This document shows, one piece after another, positions 20,680 through 29,434 of a stretch of 64,000 bases of DNA. Origin of the DNA: Rhodanobacter sp. DHG33 (GTDB lineage: Bacteria > Pseudomonadota > Gammaproteobacteria > Xanthomonadales > Rhodanobacteraceae); assembly GCF_014843005.1 (NCBI RefSeq), contig NZ_JACYXM010000005.1, forward strand, positions 62,001-126,000, read 5' to 3'. Under the pieces are notes generated by a model. That model did not search any database. It was given only the letters and a program-made list of their open reading frames with translations, and was not told where the DNA came from. The stretch's first letter is position 1; each line of letters opens with the position of its first letter. Made by a program: the position numbers and the translations under genes.

Positions 20680-21507
20680 TCAGGATTCGTACAAGGCCTT
20701 GCGCGGCGCGCCGCTGATCGCCGCAGCCAGCTTCGCCGCCTTCGCCGGCGGCAATTCCTCGCGCAGGATGGCGAAGATGCGCTGCCCTTCCGCCAGCTTC
20801 GCATCGGTTTCTTCGCCACGGCCGGCGACGAGGAGCACGCATTCGCCGCGCTGCTGATCGGGATCGTTCGCCACACGTTCCGCAAGCTGCGCCAGCGGCT
20901 CGCCGATCACCGTCTCGAACATCTTGGTGAGTTCGCGCGCCAGCACCGCTTCGCGTTCGTCGCCGAATACCGCGCGCATATCGGCAAGGCTCTCCGCCAC
21001 GCGATGCGACGATTCGTAGAAGATCAGCGTGCGCGGCTCGCCCGCCAGCTCTTGCAGGCGCGCACGGCGCGCCGCGGATTTCGGCGGCAGGAAACCTTCG
21101 AATACGAAGCGGTCGCTGGGCATCCCTGCCACCGACAACGCCGCGATGGCTGCGCAGGCGCCGGGCACCGGCGCACACCGCACACCGGCGGCACGCGCCG
21201 CGCGCACCAGCCGGAACCCGGGATCGGAAATCAGCGGCGTGCCCGCATCGGAAATCAGCGCCACCGACTCGCCGCCCTGCAGGCGCCGCACGATGGCGTC
21301 CACCACCTCGCGCTCGTTGTGATCGTGCAAGGCGACCATCGGCGTGGCGATGTTGTGATGGAGCAACAGCGGCTTGCTGTGGCGCGTGTCCTCGGCGGCG
21401 ATCACCGCCACCTCGCGCAGCGTGGCAATGGCGCGCGCGGAGAAGTCGTCGCGATGACCGATCGGCGTGGCGACCACCCACAGGCAGCCGGGTTGAACGG
21501 ATGACAT
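20680..21507 (-). CDS. rsmI: 16S rRNA 2'-O-ribose C1402 methyltransferase RsmI
   Basis: RsmI methylates the ribose of C1402 in 16S rRNA. The 275-residue protein starts MSSVQPGCLWVVATPIGH and has the tetrapyrrole-methylase-fold motifs AAEDTRHSKPLL, LISDAGTPLISDPGF, PGACAAIAALSVAG and FYESSHR. I chose ATG 21507 because the sequence upstream (from 21534) does not belong to the family. It is divergent from lpoA with 87 bases between the starts, the standard rsmI/lpoA/yraN arrangement. Its partner enzyme RsmH is encoded in the adjacent dcw operon. Confidence 0.96.
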   Translation of the reverse strand: MSSVQPGCLWVVATPIGHRDDFSARAIATLREVAVIAAEDTRHSKPLLLHHNIATPMVALHDHNEREVVDAIVRRLQGGESVALISDAGTPLISDPGFRLVRAARAAGVRCAPVPGACAAIAALSVAGMPSDRFVFEGFLPPKSAARRARLQELAGEPRTLIFYESSHRVAESLADMRAVFGDEREAVLARELTKMFETVIGEPLAQLAERVANDPDQQRGECVLLVAGRGEETDAKLAEGQRIFAILREELPPAKAAKLAAAISGAPRKALYES

Positions 21508-21594
21508 GCGCAAGCTCCTGCTGGCCCGGATCACGGAAACGATGGGCTATCATCGCGCACACTCGACGCAAACATGCCGACATTGAGAGTACCG

Positions 21595-23463
21595 ATGCGC
21601 CTGCGCCCCGTCCCCCGGCCTTCCCTGTCGACCTTTGGCCCCGTCCTGCTGCTGGCCTGCGCATTGGTCCTGAGCAGTTGCGTCCCCGGCAACACGAAGC
21701 CTTCGGCCGCCGAAACCACCGCCGCGGACAGCGCTGCATCCCTGGTGCAGCAGGGCCAGTTCGACCAGGCCGCACAGGCTTGGCTCGCGCTGGCATCGCA
21801 ATACGGCGACCGCGCCGACCATTACCGCCTGCTCGCCGCGGAGTCGTGGCGCGAAGAAGGCCGCATCGACGATGCCGCACCCACGCTGGCGCTGATCAAG
21901 CGCGAAAACCTGCAGGGCGACGACACCGTCCGCTTCGACCTGCTGCGCGCCGAACTCGCGCTGCGCCACCACGACGACGCCACCGCGTTGCGGCTCACCA
22001 CCCAACCCACCGTCGCCGTGCCGAACGCGCTGCAACTGCGCATGTACGAACTGCGCGCTCGCGCGCAAGCCGCCACCGGCGACCACTGGGGCGCCGCCCG
22101 CACCCGCGTGCAGATGGACGACAAACTGCAGGGGCTGGACCGCGCGGAAAACCGCAAGCAGATCCTGGCCGAACTGACCAAGCTCAACGTGGCCTCGCTC
22201 AAACAGCGCGCTGCCGCGATGAGCGCTGGCGATCCCATGCTGTCCTGGACGAACGAAGCGCTGAGTCAGCTCGGCGTCGCCGTGGCGCAGCCCACGCCTT
22301 CCCTGCAGCAGCCGGTGGGCACCCTGCTGCCGGGCGCCAACGCCGATGTGCGCGAGGGCTACAAGATGCCCGCCCACGTGGCCTTGCTGCTGCCGCAGAG
22401 CGGCCCCTATGCCGGCGCGGGCAACGCGATCCTCGAGGGCTTCTTCGCCGCCTACGCCGAGAGCGCGCGCACCCATGCTCCGCGCGCCTCGGTGCACATC
22501 TACGACACCGAGGGCACCGCCAACGGCGCGACCAAGGCTTATCAACAAGCCGTGAGCGACGGCGCGCAGCTCGTGGTCGGTCCGCTCACTCGCGGCGCGG
22601 TCGCCGCGGTGTTTACCCAAGCCACGCTGCCGGTGCCGGTGCTGGCGCTGAACCATGCGGACGGCAAGCAGCTCCCTGCCAGCGGCGCCAGCGAATTCGG
22701 CCTGCTGCCCGATACCGAGGGCGCCCAGGCTGCCGACCACATGGTCGATCGCGGGTTGCACCAAGCCTACGTGGTGATCTCCAGCGACGACTTCGCCCAG
22801 CGCGCCGCCAACGCCTTCAAGGCCGAACTGCAGGCCCGTGGCGGCAACGTGACCGGCATGGCCACCCTGCCCACTGGGGGTGCCAACTACGCCGCCACCA
22901 TCGCCCAGCTGGGCCTGGCTGGCGCAGGCAGCGACGCCGGCATCTTCATCAGCATGCGTCCCGAGCAGGCGCGTCTGCTGATGCCGCAGCTGCAGCTCGC
23001 CAAGATCACCTTGCCGGTGTTCGGCACCTCGCACATCTATGCCGGCAACGACAACCCCACCGCCGACGGCGACCTCAACGGCGTGGAGTTCTGCGACGCC
23101 CCGTGGCTGTTCAATGCCCAGCCCGGACTGCCGAACCATGACGACGTCGCCACCCTGCTGCCCACCGCGCGCGACGGCAACGCACGCTTGTTCGCGTTCG
23201 GCATGGACGCATGGAATCTGCTGCCCTACCTCGACTGGCTGCACGACCATCCGGGCAGCTACCTGCCTGGCGCCAGCGGCCAGCTCACCGCCGACCAGTT
23301 CGGCCGCATCAGCCGCGTTCTGACCTGGGCGAAATTCCAGAACGGGGTCGCCCGCCCGCTCAGCGGCGACCTGCAGGTGGACGACCTGCCGGCTTCGTCC
23401 GGCAGCACACCCGCGCCCGCCGGCAGCGGCGCGCAACCGGCGGCTGCATCCTCCGTCCACTGA
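21595..23463 (+). CDS. lpoA: Outer-membrane lipoprotein activator of PBP1a (LppC/LpoA family)
   Basis: LpoA proteins activate the bifunctional peptidoglycan synthase PBP1a from the outer membrane. The 622-residue product has a lipoprotein signal ending LVLSSC, with lipidated Cys29. An N-terminal helical TPR-like domain spans roughly 50-250. The C-terminal domain resembles a type 1 periplasmic-binding fold (from AHVALLLPQSGPYAGAGNAI). The start at 21595 is preferred over an ATG at 21574 because GAGAG lies at good distance before it. The C-terminus ends in an Ala/Pro/Ser-rich tail. The stop overlaps the yraN start (TGATG). A TATCAT at 21548-21553 may be its -10 box. Confidence 0.92.
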   Translation: MRLRPVPRPSLSTFGPVLLLACALVLSSCVPGNTKPSAAETTAADSAASLVQQGQFDQAAQAWLALASQYGDRADHYRLLAAESWREEGRIDDAAPTLALIKRENLQGDDTVRFDLLRAELALRHHDDATALRLTTQPTVAVPNALQLRMYELRARAQAATGDHWGAARTRVQMDDKLQGLDRAENRKQILAELTKLNVASLKQRAAAMSAGDPMLSWTNEALSQLGVAVAQPTPSLQQPVGTLLPGANADVREGYKMPAHVALLLPQSGPYAGAGNAILEGFFAAYAESARTHAPRASVHIYDTEGTANGATKAYQQAVSDGAQLVVGPLTRGAVAAVFTQATLPVPVLALNHADGKQLPASGASEFGLLPDTEGAQAADHMVDRGLHQAYVVISSDDFAQRAANAFKAELQARGGNVTGMATLPTGGANYAATIAQLGLAGAGSDAGIFISMRPEQARLLMPQLQLAKITLPVFGTSHIYAGNDNPTADGDLNGVEFCDAPWLFNAQPGLPNHDDVATLLPTARDGNARLFAFGMDAWNLLPYLDWLHDHPGSYLPGASGQLTADQFGRISRVLTWAKFQNGVARPLSGDLQVDDLPASSGSTPAPAGSGAQPAAASSVH

Positions 23464-23819
23464 TGCGCGCTACCGGCGCCGGTTTCGAGCAACGCGCCAG
23501 CGTCGAGCTCGAACGCGCCGGCTTGAAACCCCTCGCCCGCAACTACACCACACGCCATGGCGAACTCGACCTGGTGATGCTGGACCGTGACACCGTGGTG
23601 TTCGTCGAGGTGCGCTACCGCGTGCGGGCCGGCCACGGCAATGCGCTCGCCTCGGTCACGCGCGGCAAGCAGGACAAACTGATCCGCACCGCACAACTGT
23701 GGCTGGCCGCCCACCCGCAACACGCGCAGCGTTCCTGCCGCTTCGATGTGGTCAGCTACGACGGCCCGGCCGCCAGCGCATGCATGCAATGGGTGCGCGG
23801 GGCATTCGAGGCGGACTAG
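23463..23819 (+). CDS. yraN: UPF0102 protein YraN
   Basis: This 118-residue protein belongs to the YraN family, which has an endonuclease-like fold; its cellular role is not settled. The family pattern is clear. GAGFEQRASVELERAGLK at the start is followed by NYTTRHGELDLVMLD and VFVEVRYR, holding the acidic and lysine or arginine positions of the nuclease fold. GKQDKLIRTAQLWL and CRFDVVSYDG follow. The ATG overlaps the lpoA stop codon, so both are read from one transcript. It is often accompanied by a DnaA-binding DiaA gene, which is absent here. Confidence 0.92.
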   Translation: MRATGAGFEQRASVELERAGLKPLARNYTTRHGELDLVMLDRDTVVFVEVRYRVRAGHGNALASVTRGKQDKLIRTAQLWLAAHPQHAQRSCRFDVVSYDGPAASACMQWVRGAFEAD

Positions 23820-23844
23820 CCGATTCAGGGCCAGTCCATGCCTT

Positions 23845-24573
23845 CTATCCTGGTACCGAAGATTCAAATGCGGCTACAGGCGACGAGGCGACCTTCACGC
23901 CACGCGCCAGCAACCAGATGCCAGTCGTGATCTCTGCAAGGAAGATAGGCAGCCAGCCCATCTGGATCGCGTGCGACCAGGCAGGAAATACAAGATCACC
24001 GAGACTGGTCAGCAAGGCGACGACCGACGCAAACACCCCAAACGCGGAAAGCGGGCGCGGGATATAGCGTGTTTGCATGAACAGATAGAAGAAGAGGGTG
24101 GAACCGAAACCGAAGAGCAGGGTCGCGATATTGAACGATGCGAAATCCGCAGCCCTGGCCAGGTCGACCGCGGCTTGCAGCTTCGCCGAGCCAAAGGACC
24201 GCAGGTATTCGGGATCGGCCTGCAGGCTGAGCGTGCCGAAAGAGATGAACGCGGTCACGCAGCAAAAGGCCTCGCCAAGCCGCCAGTACAGCGCCATGCG
24301 CGCGATGCGTTCGTTCACGGGCTTCAGGACCACATACAAGGCATACGCCAGCAGCACCGTGAATACGGATGCCAGCAACTGCAGCACCAGCGCAGCCCGA
24401 TAAAGCGTTTGCCCTTCGGCGATGCGTGCGAGACGCTCGGCGAAATCCCCTGATCCCACGACATGCGAAATCAAGTACTGGCCGCCCATGTAGAGCACGA
24501 TCAGCAGCAGGTAGACAAACCCGGCGGTCCGGGCATAGCGGATTTGCACTGCGGCACCGTATCGATCGCTCAT
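23845..24573 (-). CDS. DUF4386 family membrane protein
   Basis: This is a 242-residue integral membrane protein with about six predicted transmembrane segments, for example near residues 15-35, 60-82, 93-115, 140-165, 173-193 and 200-222. The pattern, with ALYVVLKPVNERIARMALYWRLGEA in the middle, is that of DUF4386. No function is established for the family. Start ATG 24573 has a GGGGGC ribosome-binding site seven bases upstream. It is convergent with yraN and divergent from an AraC-type regulator 166 bases away, and genes of this family often have such a partner. The role is unknown. Confidence 0.75.
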   Translation of the reverse strand: MSDRYGAAVQIRYARTAGFVYLLLIVLYMGGQYLISHVVGSGDFAERLARIAEGQTLYRAALVLQLLASVFTVLLAYALYVVLKPVNERIARMALYWRLGEAFCCVTAFISFGTLSLQADPEYLRSFGSAKLQAAVDLARAADFASFNIATLLFGFGSTLFFYLFMQTRYIPRPLSAFGVFASVVALLTSLGDLVFPAWSHAIQMGWLPIFLAEITTGIWLLARGVKVASSPVAAFESSVPG

Positions 24574-24739
24574 GTCCCAGCCCCCGTCTCCGCGCATCGA
24601 GGTTGCGTCATGGGCGGAGCCTGCTGCCTCGCCCGGATGTGGCGATCTTATGCAGCGTCCCTTCGCGCAGACATGGCCGCATGAATCAGGAACGTGATCC
24701 TGGGTAACATCGCGGCATTCCATCCGGGACGTACGGGCC

Positions 24740-25756
24740 ATGGCCAGCGCCACCATTGCTGCGGGAATCGCGCATGCCCTGATGAATCTCGCGGTGTCGA
24801 AAGGCGCCAATCGGAAAGCGCTGACCCAAGCGTGCGGCATCGATCCGCAGCAATTGCAGGATCCGGACAACCGCTTGCCGTTAGCCAGTTACGTGGCCCT
24901 CATGCGCGCGGGCCAGACACTCAGCGGTGATCCCGCGCTCGCGCTGCACTTCGGCGAGACGTTCGACCTAGCCGAGATATCCATCGTCGGCCTGCTGTGC
25001 ATGGCCAGCGAAACAGGGGCCGAAGCCTTCGCGCAGTGGAACCGCTACGAACGGCTCGTCGTGGATGTGGACGGATTGACCAAAGGGAGCCGCCACCTCC
25101 TCGAGCGCAAGGCCGGCCGGCTCTGGCTGATCGATACGCGAGGCAATCCCAACGACTTCCCCGAACTCACCGAATCCAGCTTTGCGCGCCTGGTCTGCAT
25201 GGCACGTCGCACGCAGGGAGAGAAGCCGCTCATCGAGGCGATTCACGTGACGCACTCCGCGCCGGCATATCGTGACGAGTACGCACGCATCTTTCAGGTG
25301 CCCGTGACATTCGACAGCGACCGGAACGCGGTGGTGATGGCGAGCGATGCATGGTTGTCCGAGCGCATCGAACAGCCGTCGCGCTACGTCTTCGGCATTC
25401 TCAGCGAACGCGCCCAGGCCTTGCTCGATCGCCTTGAAAGCTCGACCACCCTGCGCGGGCACATCGAAAGCCTGCTCATCCCCATGCTTCATACCGGCGA
25501 CATCGGCATCGACCGGGTGGCCAGGATGCTCGGACTGAGCCGGCAGACCCTGTTCCGCAGATTGAAGGCGGAAGACACCACTTTCACGAAACTACTCGAC
25601 GAACTGCGCCATAGGATGGCGCTTCACTATCTGAGCGGAAAGAAGGCCTCGGTAAACCAGGTGGCCTATCTGGTCGGGTTCGCCGAACCGGCGGCGTTCT
25701 CGCGTGCGTTCAAGCGATGGACAGGAACCAGTCCGCGCGCCGCACGTCGCGAGTGA
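24740..25756 (+). CDS. AraC-family transcriptional regulator
   Basis: This 338-residue protein has an N-terminal ligand-binding domain of the Arabinose_bd/OruR type (about 15-200, LMNLAVSKGANRKALTQACGID onward). The C-terminal double helix-turn-helix is at about 235-335. The first helix-turn-helix is GIDRVARMLGLSRQTLFRRLK, and the second is in VNQVAYLVGFAEPAAFSRAFKRWTG. It probably activates or represses the divergent DUF4386 gene in response to a small hydrophobic ligand, which is inferred from the arrangement. A second, more distant regulator of the same class is encoded at 60499. Confidence 0.88.
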   Translation: MASATIAAGIAHALMNLAVSKGANRKALTQACGIDPQQLQDPDNRLPLASYVALMRAGQTLSGDPALALHFGETFDLAEISIVGLLCMASETGAEAFAQWNRYERLVVDVDGLTKGSRHLLERKAGRLWLIDTRGNPNDFPELTESSFARLVCMARRTQGEKPLIEAIHVTHSAPAYRDEYARIFQVPVTFDSDRNAVVMASDAWLSERIEQPSRYVFGILSERAQALLDRLESSTTLRGHIESLLIPMLHTGDIGIDRVARMLGLSRQTLFRRLKAEDTTFTKLLDELRHRMALHYLSGKKASVNQVAYLVGFAEPAAFSRAFKRWTGTSPRAARRE

Positions 25757-25899
25757 GCCTCGAGCGGTACGCAGGCGGAATGCCCATGCGGCATCGCGGC
25801 TGCCTTGCATCGTCCGGATCCATCCCCACGTGATCATCGACGCATCGGCAAATCCGCCACTCGCGCGGCTTGCGCCGAAAACCCGCAGGACAGATCGCC

Positions 25900-26985
25900 A
25901 TGACCGATTCCACCGGCTCGCTCGCATCAGGCAATGACGGCACCGCATCGCTGCGCTCCGCCGATGGCCGTTTCCGCAACCTCGCTCCGCGGCCGGCGCT
26001 GGCGCACAGCAAATCGCGCTGGAAACTGATGTGGGAGGTTTTCTTCGAGAAGCCCTCGAACACGCGTCCGCGAGCACCGATCCCGGTGCGCAAGCTGACG
26101 CGGGCGGAGCTCGATGCAGCGCCGGATCGCAGCCTGTATCGGCTGGGCCACTCGACGCTGCTGCTCAAGCTGCGCGGCCAATGGTGGCTGACCGATCCGG
26201 TGTTCTCGCGGCGCGCATCGCCCTTTTCGTGGCTAGGGCCAAAGCGTTTTCACGCGCCGCCGATCGCCATCGACGCGCTGCCTCCGATCCGTGGCGTGAT
26301 CCTTTCGCACGACCACTACGACCACCTGGACCATGCCGCGATCAAGGCCTTGATGGGCAAGGTTGACGTGTTCCTCACGCCGCTGGGTGTCGGCGACCGG
26401 CTGGTCGAATGGGGCGTACCCAGGGACAAGGTGCGCCAGTTCGACTGGTGGCAGGGCATCGAAGTCGATGGCGTGCGCTTCACCGCCACGCCGGCGCAGC
26501 ACTTCTCCGGACGCGGCCTGCACGACGGCAACCGCACGCTATGGTGCTCGTGGGTGATCGACGATGGCCAACGTCGCGTGTTCTTCAGCGGCGACAGCGG
26601 CTACTTCGCGGGGTTCGCCGAGATCGGCCGGCGCTTCGGACCGTTCGACCTCACCCTGATGGAAACCGGCGCTTACAACGTCGAGTGGCCCTACGTGCAC
26701 ATGCAACCGGAAGAGACGGTGCAGGCGCACGCGGATCTGCGCGGGAACTGGCTGTTGCCGATTCACAACGGCACCTTCGACCTGTCCATGCACGCATGGT
26801 TCGAGCCGTTCAAGCGCGTGCTGGAACTGGGCAACGCACAGGGCATCCGCATCGCCACGCCGGTGATGGGCGAACGCTTCGACATCGATGCGCCGCGCAC
26901 CGGTAGCCGCTGGTGGCGCGACGTAGTGGCGCAGGAAAAGGCAGGCCGCGCGTTCGGCGCGACCGAACGGTCAAGCACGCCGTAA
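25900..26985 (+). CDS. Metallo-beta-lactamase-fold hydrolase, NAPE-PLD/UlaG-like
   Basis: This 361-residue cytoplasmic protein has a metallo-beta-lactamase fold. The metal motif SHDHYDHLD (His137, His139, Asp141, His142) follows RLGHSTLLLKLRGQWWLTDPVFS. The later motifs AQHFSGRG, FFSGDSGYF, LMETGAYN and LPIHNGTF supply the remaining ligands. This pattern fits the group related to N-acyl-phosphatidylethanolamine phospholipase D and outer-membrane-associated Zn-dependent hydrolases (COG2220). No lipid-attachment signal is visible. ATG 25900 has AGGA nine bases before it. The substrate is unknown. The stop codon lies inside a perfect 12-bp hairpin shared with the convergent TonB receptor gene. 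Confidence 0.85.
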   Translation: MTDSTGSLASGNDGTASLRSADGRFRNLAPRPALAHSKSRWKLMWEVFFEKPSNTRPRAPIPVRKLTRAELDAAPDRSLYRLGHSTLLLKLRGQWWLTDPVFSRRASPFSWLGPKRFHAPPIAIDALPPIRGVILSHDHYDHLDHAAIKALMGKVDVFLTPLGVGDRLVEWGVPRDKVRQFDWWQGIEVDGVRFTATPAQHFSGRGLHDGNRTLWCSWVIDDGQRRVFFSGDSGYFAGFAEIGRRFGPFDLTLMETGAYNVEWPYVHMQPEETVQAHADLRGNWLLPIHNGTFDLSMHAWFEPFKRVLELGNAQGIRIATPVMGERFDIDAPRTGSRWWRDVVAQEKAGRAFGATERSSTP

Positions 26986-27004
26986 CCGGAGTCCGGTTAC
27001 GGCG
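26978..27004. terminator. Perfect hairpin between convergent genes
   Basis: CGCCGTAACCGG (26978-26989) pairs perfectly with CCGGTTACGGCG (26993-27004) around a three-base loop. It covers the stop codon of the hydrolase gene and ends 14 bases from the receptor gene. It is symmetric and can act for both strands, but neither side has a T run. Confidence 0.5.
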
Positions 27005-27017
27005 CCGCCCCGCTGCG

Positions 27018-29243
27018 TCAGAAATCCTTCTGCAGGCTTAGGTACAGCCCGCGGCGCGGTCCGTACTGCGGTGCGCCCACGCCGACGCCGGTGCCATCGC
27101 GCAGCTCGTAGGTGCGATCCAGCGCGTTGATCAGCGCCAGCTGGGTGTGCAGCTTGCCGAAGTGGTCGAAGGTGAAGTCGTGCGAGACGTCGAGGTTGAG
27201 CTGGAAGTAGGCGGGCATGCTGGCGCCATTCGGAATGCTGCTACCGTCCGGCGACACATAGTCGCGACGCAGGCCCGAGCCGAACAGGTAGTCGGCGCCG
27301 AACTTGGTGCCGTCGCCCAGGGTGTAGCTGATGCCGCCGGAAGAAGTGTATTTCTGGTCGTGGTCCAGGTAGATGTAGTTGGCCGCGATGTACGCCAGCT
27401 CCGCCGGGTCGAAGTTGTACTGGCTGGTCATCACGTCCTTGCCCATCGCCTTGCTCCAGGCGAAGTTGAAGTAGGCCGACCACGGGCCGTCGTTGAAGTT
27501 GGCGGTGAACTCCGTGCCGGCCACGCGACCCAGGCGGTAATTGAAGGTGGAGTAGATCAGCGCGGTGCCGAACTGCCCTTCGTCCTGCAGGCGATTCACC
27601 TTGCGGTAGTAGGTGTCCAGACCCAGCGTCCAGTCGCTGCCGATGTTCTGCGAGATGCCGGCATCGAAATAGTCGGAGCGTTCGGCCAGCGGCTCGTTGT
27701 CGCCATAGTCCTTCACCGCATTGGTGGTGCCGGTGAAGGCCTCGATGTTCGCGGCGGTGATCATCTCGGTGGCCGGCGGCGTGAAGTAGCGCGAGTAGCC
27801 GGCATGAATGGTGGTGTTCTCGCCGGCCTGCCAGACCACGCCGATGCGCGGACTGAGCTGGCTCTGGGTGGTGTTGAAAGCTTTGTATTCGTCGCCGCGC
27901 AGGCCGTAGTTCACCGTCCAGTTCTGGCCGATGCTCCATTCGTCCTGCACATAGGCGGACCAGGTCTTGGCGACGATCTGGTCGCTGGTGAAGATGCCGA
28001 GCGGCGTGGTGCTGGTCTGCGCGCCATCGGCGTCGGCCGGGAACACCAGCGAGTTGGTGTTGGTGGCGGCGCGGTCGTAGCTGCCGTAGATGCCGTAGCG
28101 CAGGATGTGGGTGTCGCTCAGCGGCGTGGAGAAATCCGCCTGCAGCGTGCTCTGCCGATCGGCCTGGTTGATGGCGCCAGCCACGCCGTTGAACATCAGG
28201 TCCCCGATGTCGTCGGGCAGGTACTGCAGGCCGCTGTAGCGCTGGCCCAGCGAGACCTGGTAGTCGGTGCCGCCCAGCTTGCCCTGCAGCGAGAGCACGC
28301 CGAAACGGGTCTGCTCGTCCTGCTGCTCGTTCAAGTCGGCGGAGTTGAAGTTGGTCACGTCGAGATAGCCGAACTGCGGTGTCTGACCCGGGTTGTCCGG
28401 GATCTCGAAGCGGTTGTTGGCGAAGCCGAACATGAAGCTCAGCCGCGTGTCGTTGTCGATCAGGTAGGTGATGTCGCCGAAACCCTTGACCTGGTTGGTG
28501 TGGTCGTGGATCGGCGTGCGGCTGGCGGTGGGGTTCTCGATGCCGACATCGTTCTGCAGGTAGTTCGCGGTGAAGTACGCGCTCCAGTTGCCGCTGTTGC
28601 CCCACAGCGAAACGTTGGGATTGAACGTACCGAACGAACCGCCGGTGACGCCGATGCTGCCGCCGTTGCCGAGGTCGGCGCCGCTCTTGGTGGTGATGTC
28701 GACCACGGCGGCGGTGCGCAGGCCGTATTCCGCGGGCAGGGCGCCGTCGAGCAGGCTCACGCTCTGGATCGCGCGCGCATCCAGCGTCTGGCCGAAGCCG
28801 GAGATGGATTCGGGGATGATCACGCCGTTGATGCGGTACTGCAGGTTCGCGTGGTCGCCGCGCACGTGCAGGCCGCCGTAGGAATCCTGCACCACGCCCG
28901 GCGCCTGCAGCACGACCTGGTTCAGCGGCGTGGAGGCGCCCAGCGGCAGCGCCTGGATGTCCTTCGAGTCGATCACGTATTGGCTGGAGCCGGTATCCGG
29001 CGACAGCGCGTTGCGCGCCTGGTCGAGCGCCGCGGTGACGCTGATCGCGCCAAGGTTCTGCACCTTCGGCGCACGCTTGTTGCGTGTGGCCTGCTGGCTG
29101 TCGTCGCCGTCCGTCGTACCGCTGGTGGTCGTGCCGCCGGTGGTGGCAGGAGCAGGGACAAGCGTGACGTCATCGGCACGCGCGTGGACGGAGGTCGCGC
29201 ACAGCGCAGCAGCAAGACTCAGGGCAAGCGGGGAAAACTTCAT
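27018..29243 (-). CDS. TonB-dependent outer-membrane receptor, probably zinc-related
   Basis: This 741-residue receptor has a signal peptide (MKFSPLALSLAAALCATSVHA) and a linker rich in Thr and Gly. The plug domain spans about 55-185 (GSSQYVIDSKDIQALPLGA, then LHVRGDHANLQYRINGV and AAVVDITTKSG). A 22-strand barrel ends in the aromatic-terminal motif LYLSLQKDF, typical for BAM insertion. The substrate cannot be read from the protein. An 18-bp palindrome 60 bases upstream matches the Zur operator type, which suggests zinc (or a zinc chelate) uptake under zinc starvation. No TonB box is obvious. It is convergent with the hydrolase gene and divergent from the EcsC-like gene. Confidence 0.88.
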   Translation of the reverse strand: MKFSPLALSLAAALCATSVHARADDVTLVPAPATTGGTTTSGTTDGDDSQQATRNKRAPKVQNLGAISVTAALDQARNALSPDTGSSQYVIDSKDIQALPLGASTPLNQVVLQAPGVVQDSYGGLHVRGDHANLQYRINGVIIPESISGFGQTLDARAIQSVSLLDGALPAEYGLRTAAVVDITTKSGADLGNGGSIGVTGGSFGTFNPNVSLWGNSGNWSAYFTANYLQNDVGIENPTASRTPIHDHTNQVKGFGDITYLIDNDTRLSFMFGFANNRFEIPDNPGQTPQFGYLDVTNFNSADLNEQQDEQTRFGVLSLQGKLGGTDYQVSLGQRYSGLQYLPDDIGDLMFNGVAGAINQADRQSTLQADFSTPLSDTHILRYGIYGSYDRAATNTNSLVFPADADGAQTSTTPLGIFTSDQIVAKTWSAYVQDEWSIGQNWTVNYGLRGDEYKAFNTTQSQLSPRIGVVWQAGENTTIHAGYSRYFTPPATEMITAANIEAFTGTTNAVKDYGDNEPLAERSDYFDAGISQNIGSDWTLGLDTYYRKVNRLQDEGQFGTALIYSTFNYRLGRVAGTEFTANFNDGPWSAYFNFAWSKAMGKDVMTSQYNFDPAELAYIAANYIYLDHDQKYTSSGGISYTLGDGTKFGADYLFGSGLRRDYVSPDGSSIPNGASMPAYFQLNLDVSHDFTFDHFGKLHTQLALINALDRTYELRDGTGVGVGAPQYGPRRGLYLSLQKDF

Positions 29244-29302
29244 GGGTCGGGATTCCGATTCCGGGGAGGCGGCGATCCGGCTGGGCGGCCGGGTTATGAA
29301 CT

Positions 29303-29320
29303 GTAATGTTATAACATTAC
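29303..29320. promoter_or_regulatory. Zur-type operator: perfect 18-bp palindrome
   Basis: GTAATGTTATAACATTAC is a perfect palindrome in a GC-rich region. The core ATGTTATAACAT is the centre of Zur boxes in gammaproteobacteria. It sits 60 bases before the receptor start and 115 bases before the divergent EcsC-like gene, so it could in principle control both. Confidence 0.72.
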
Positions 29321-29434
29321 CTAGATGGAACCCAGCCCGACACGGGCCACAAGTCATGGTCGACACGCGGCCATTGATCCGGGCTTCATGCCGCCACCCT
29401 AGACTGGCCGCTCAGCACTACACGGAGTTGCGCC

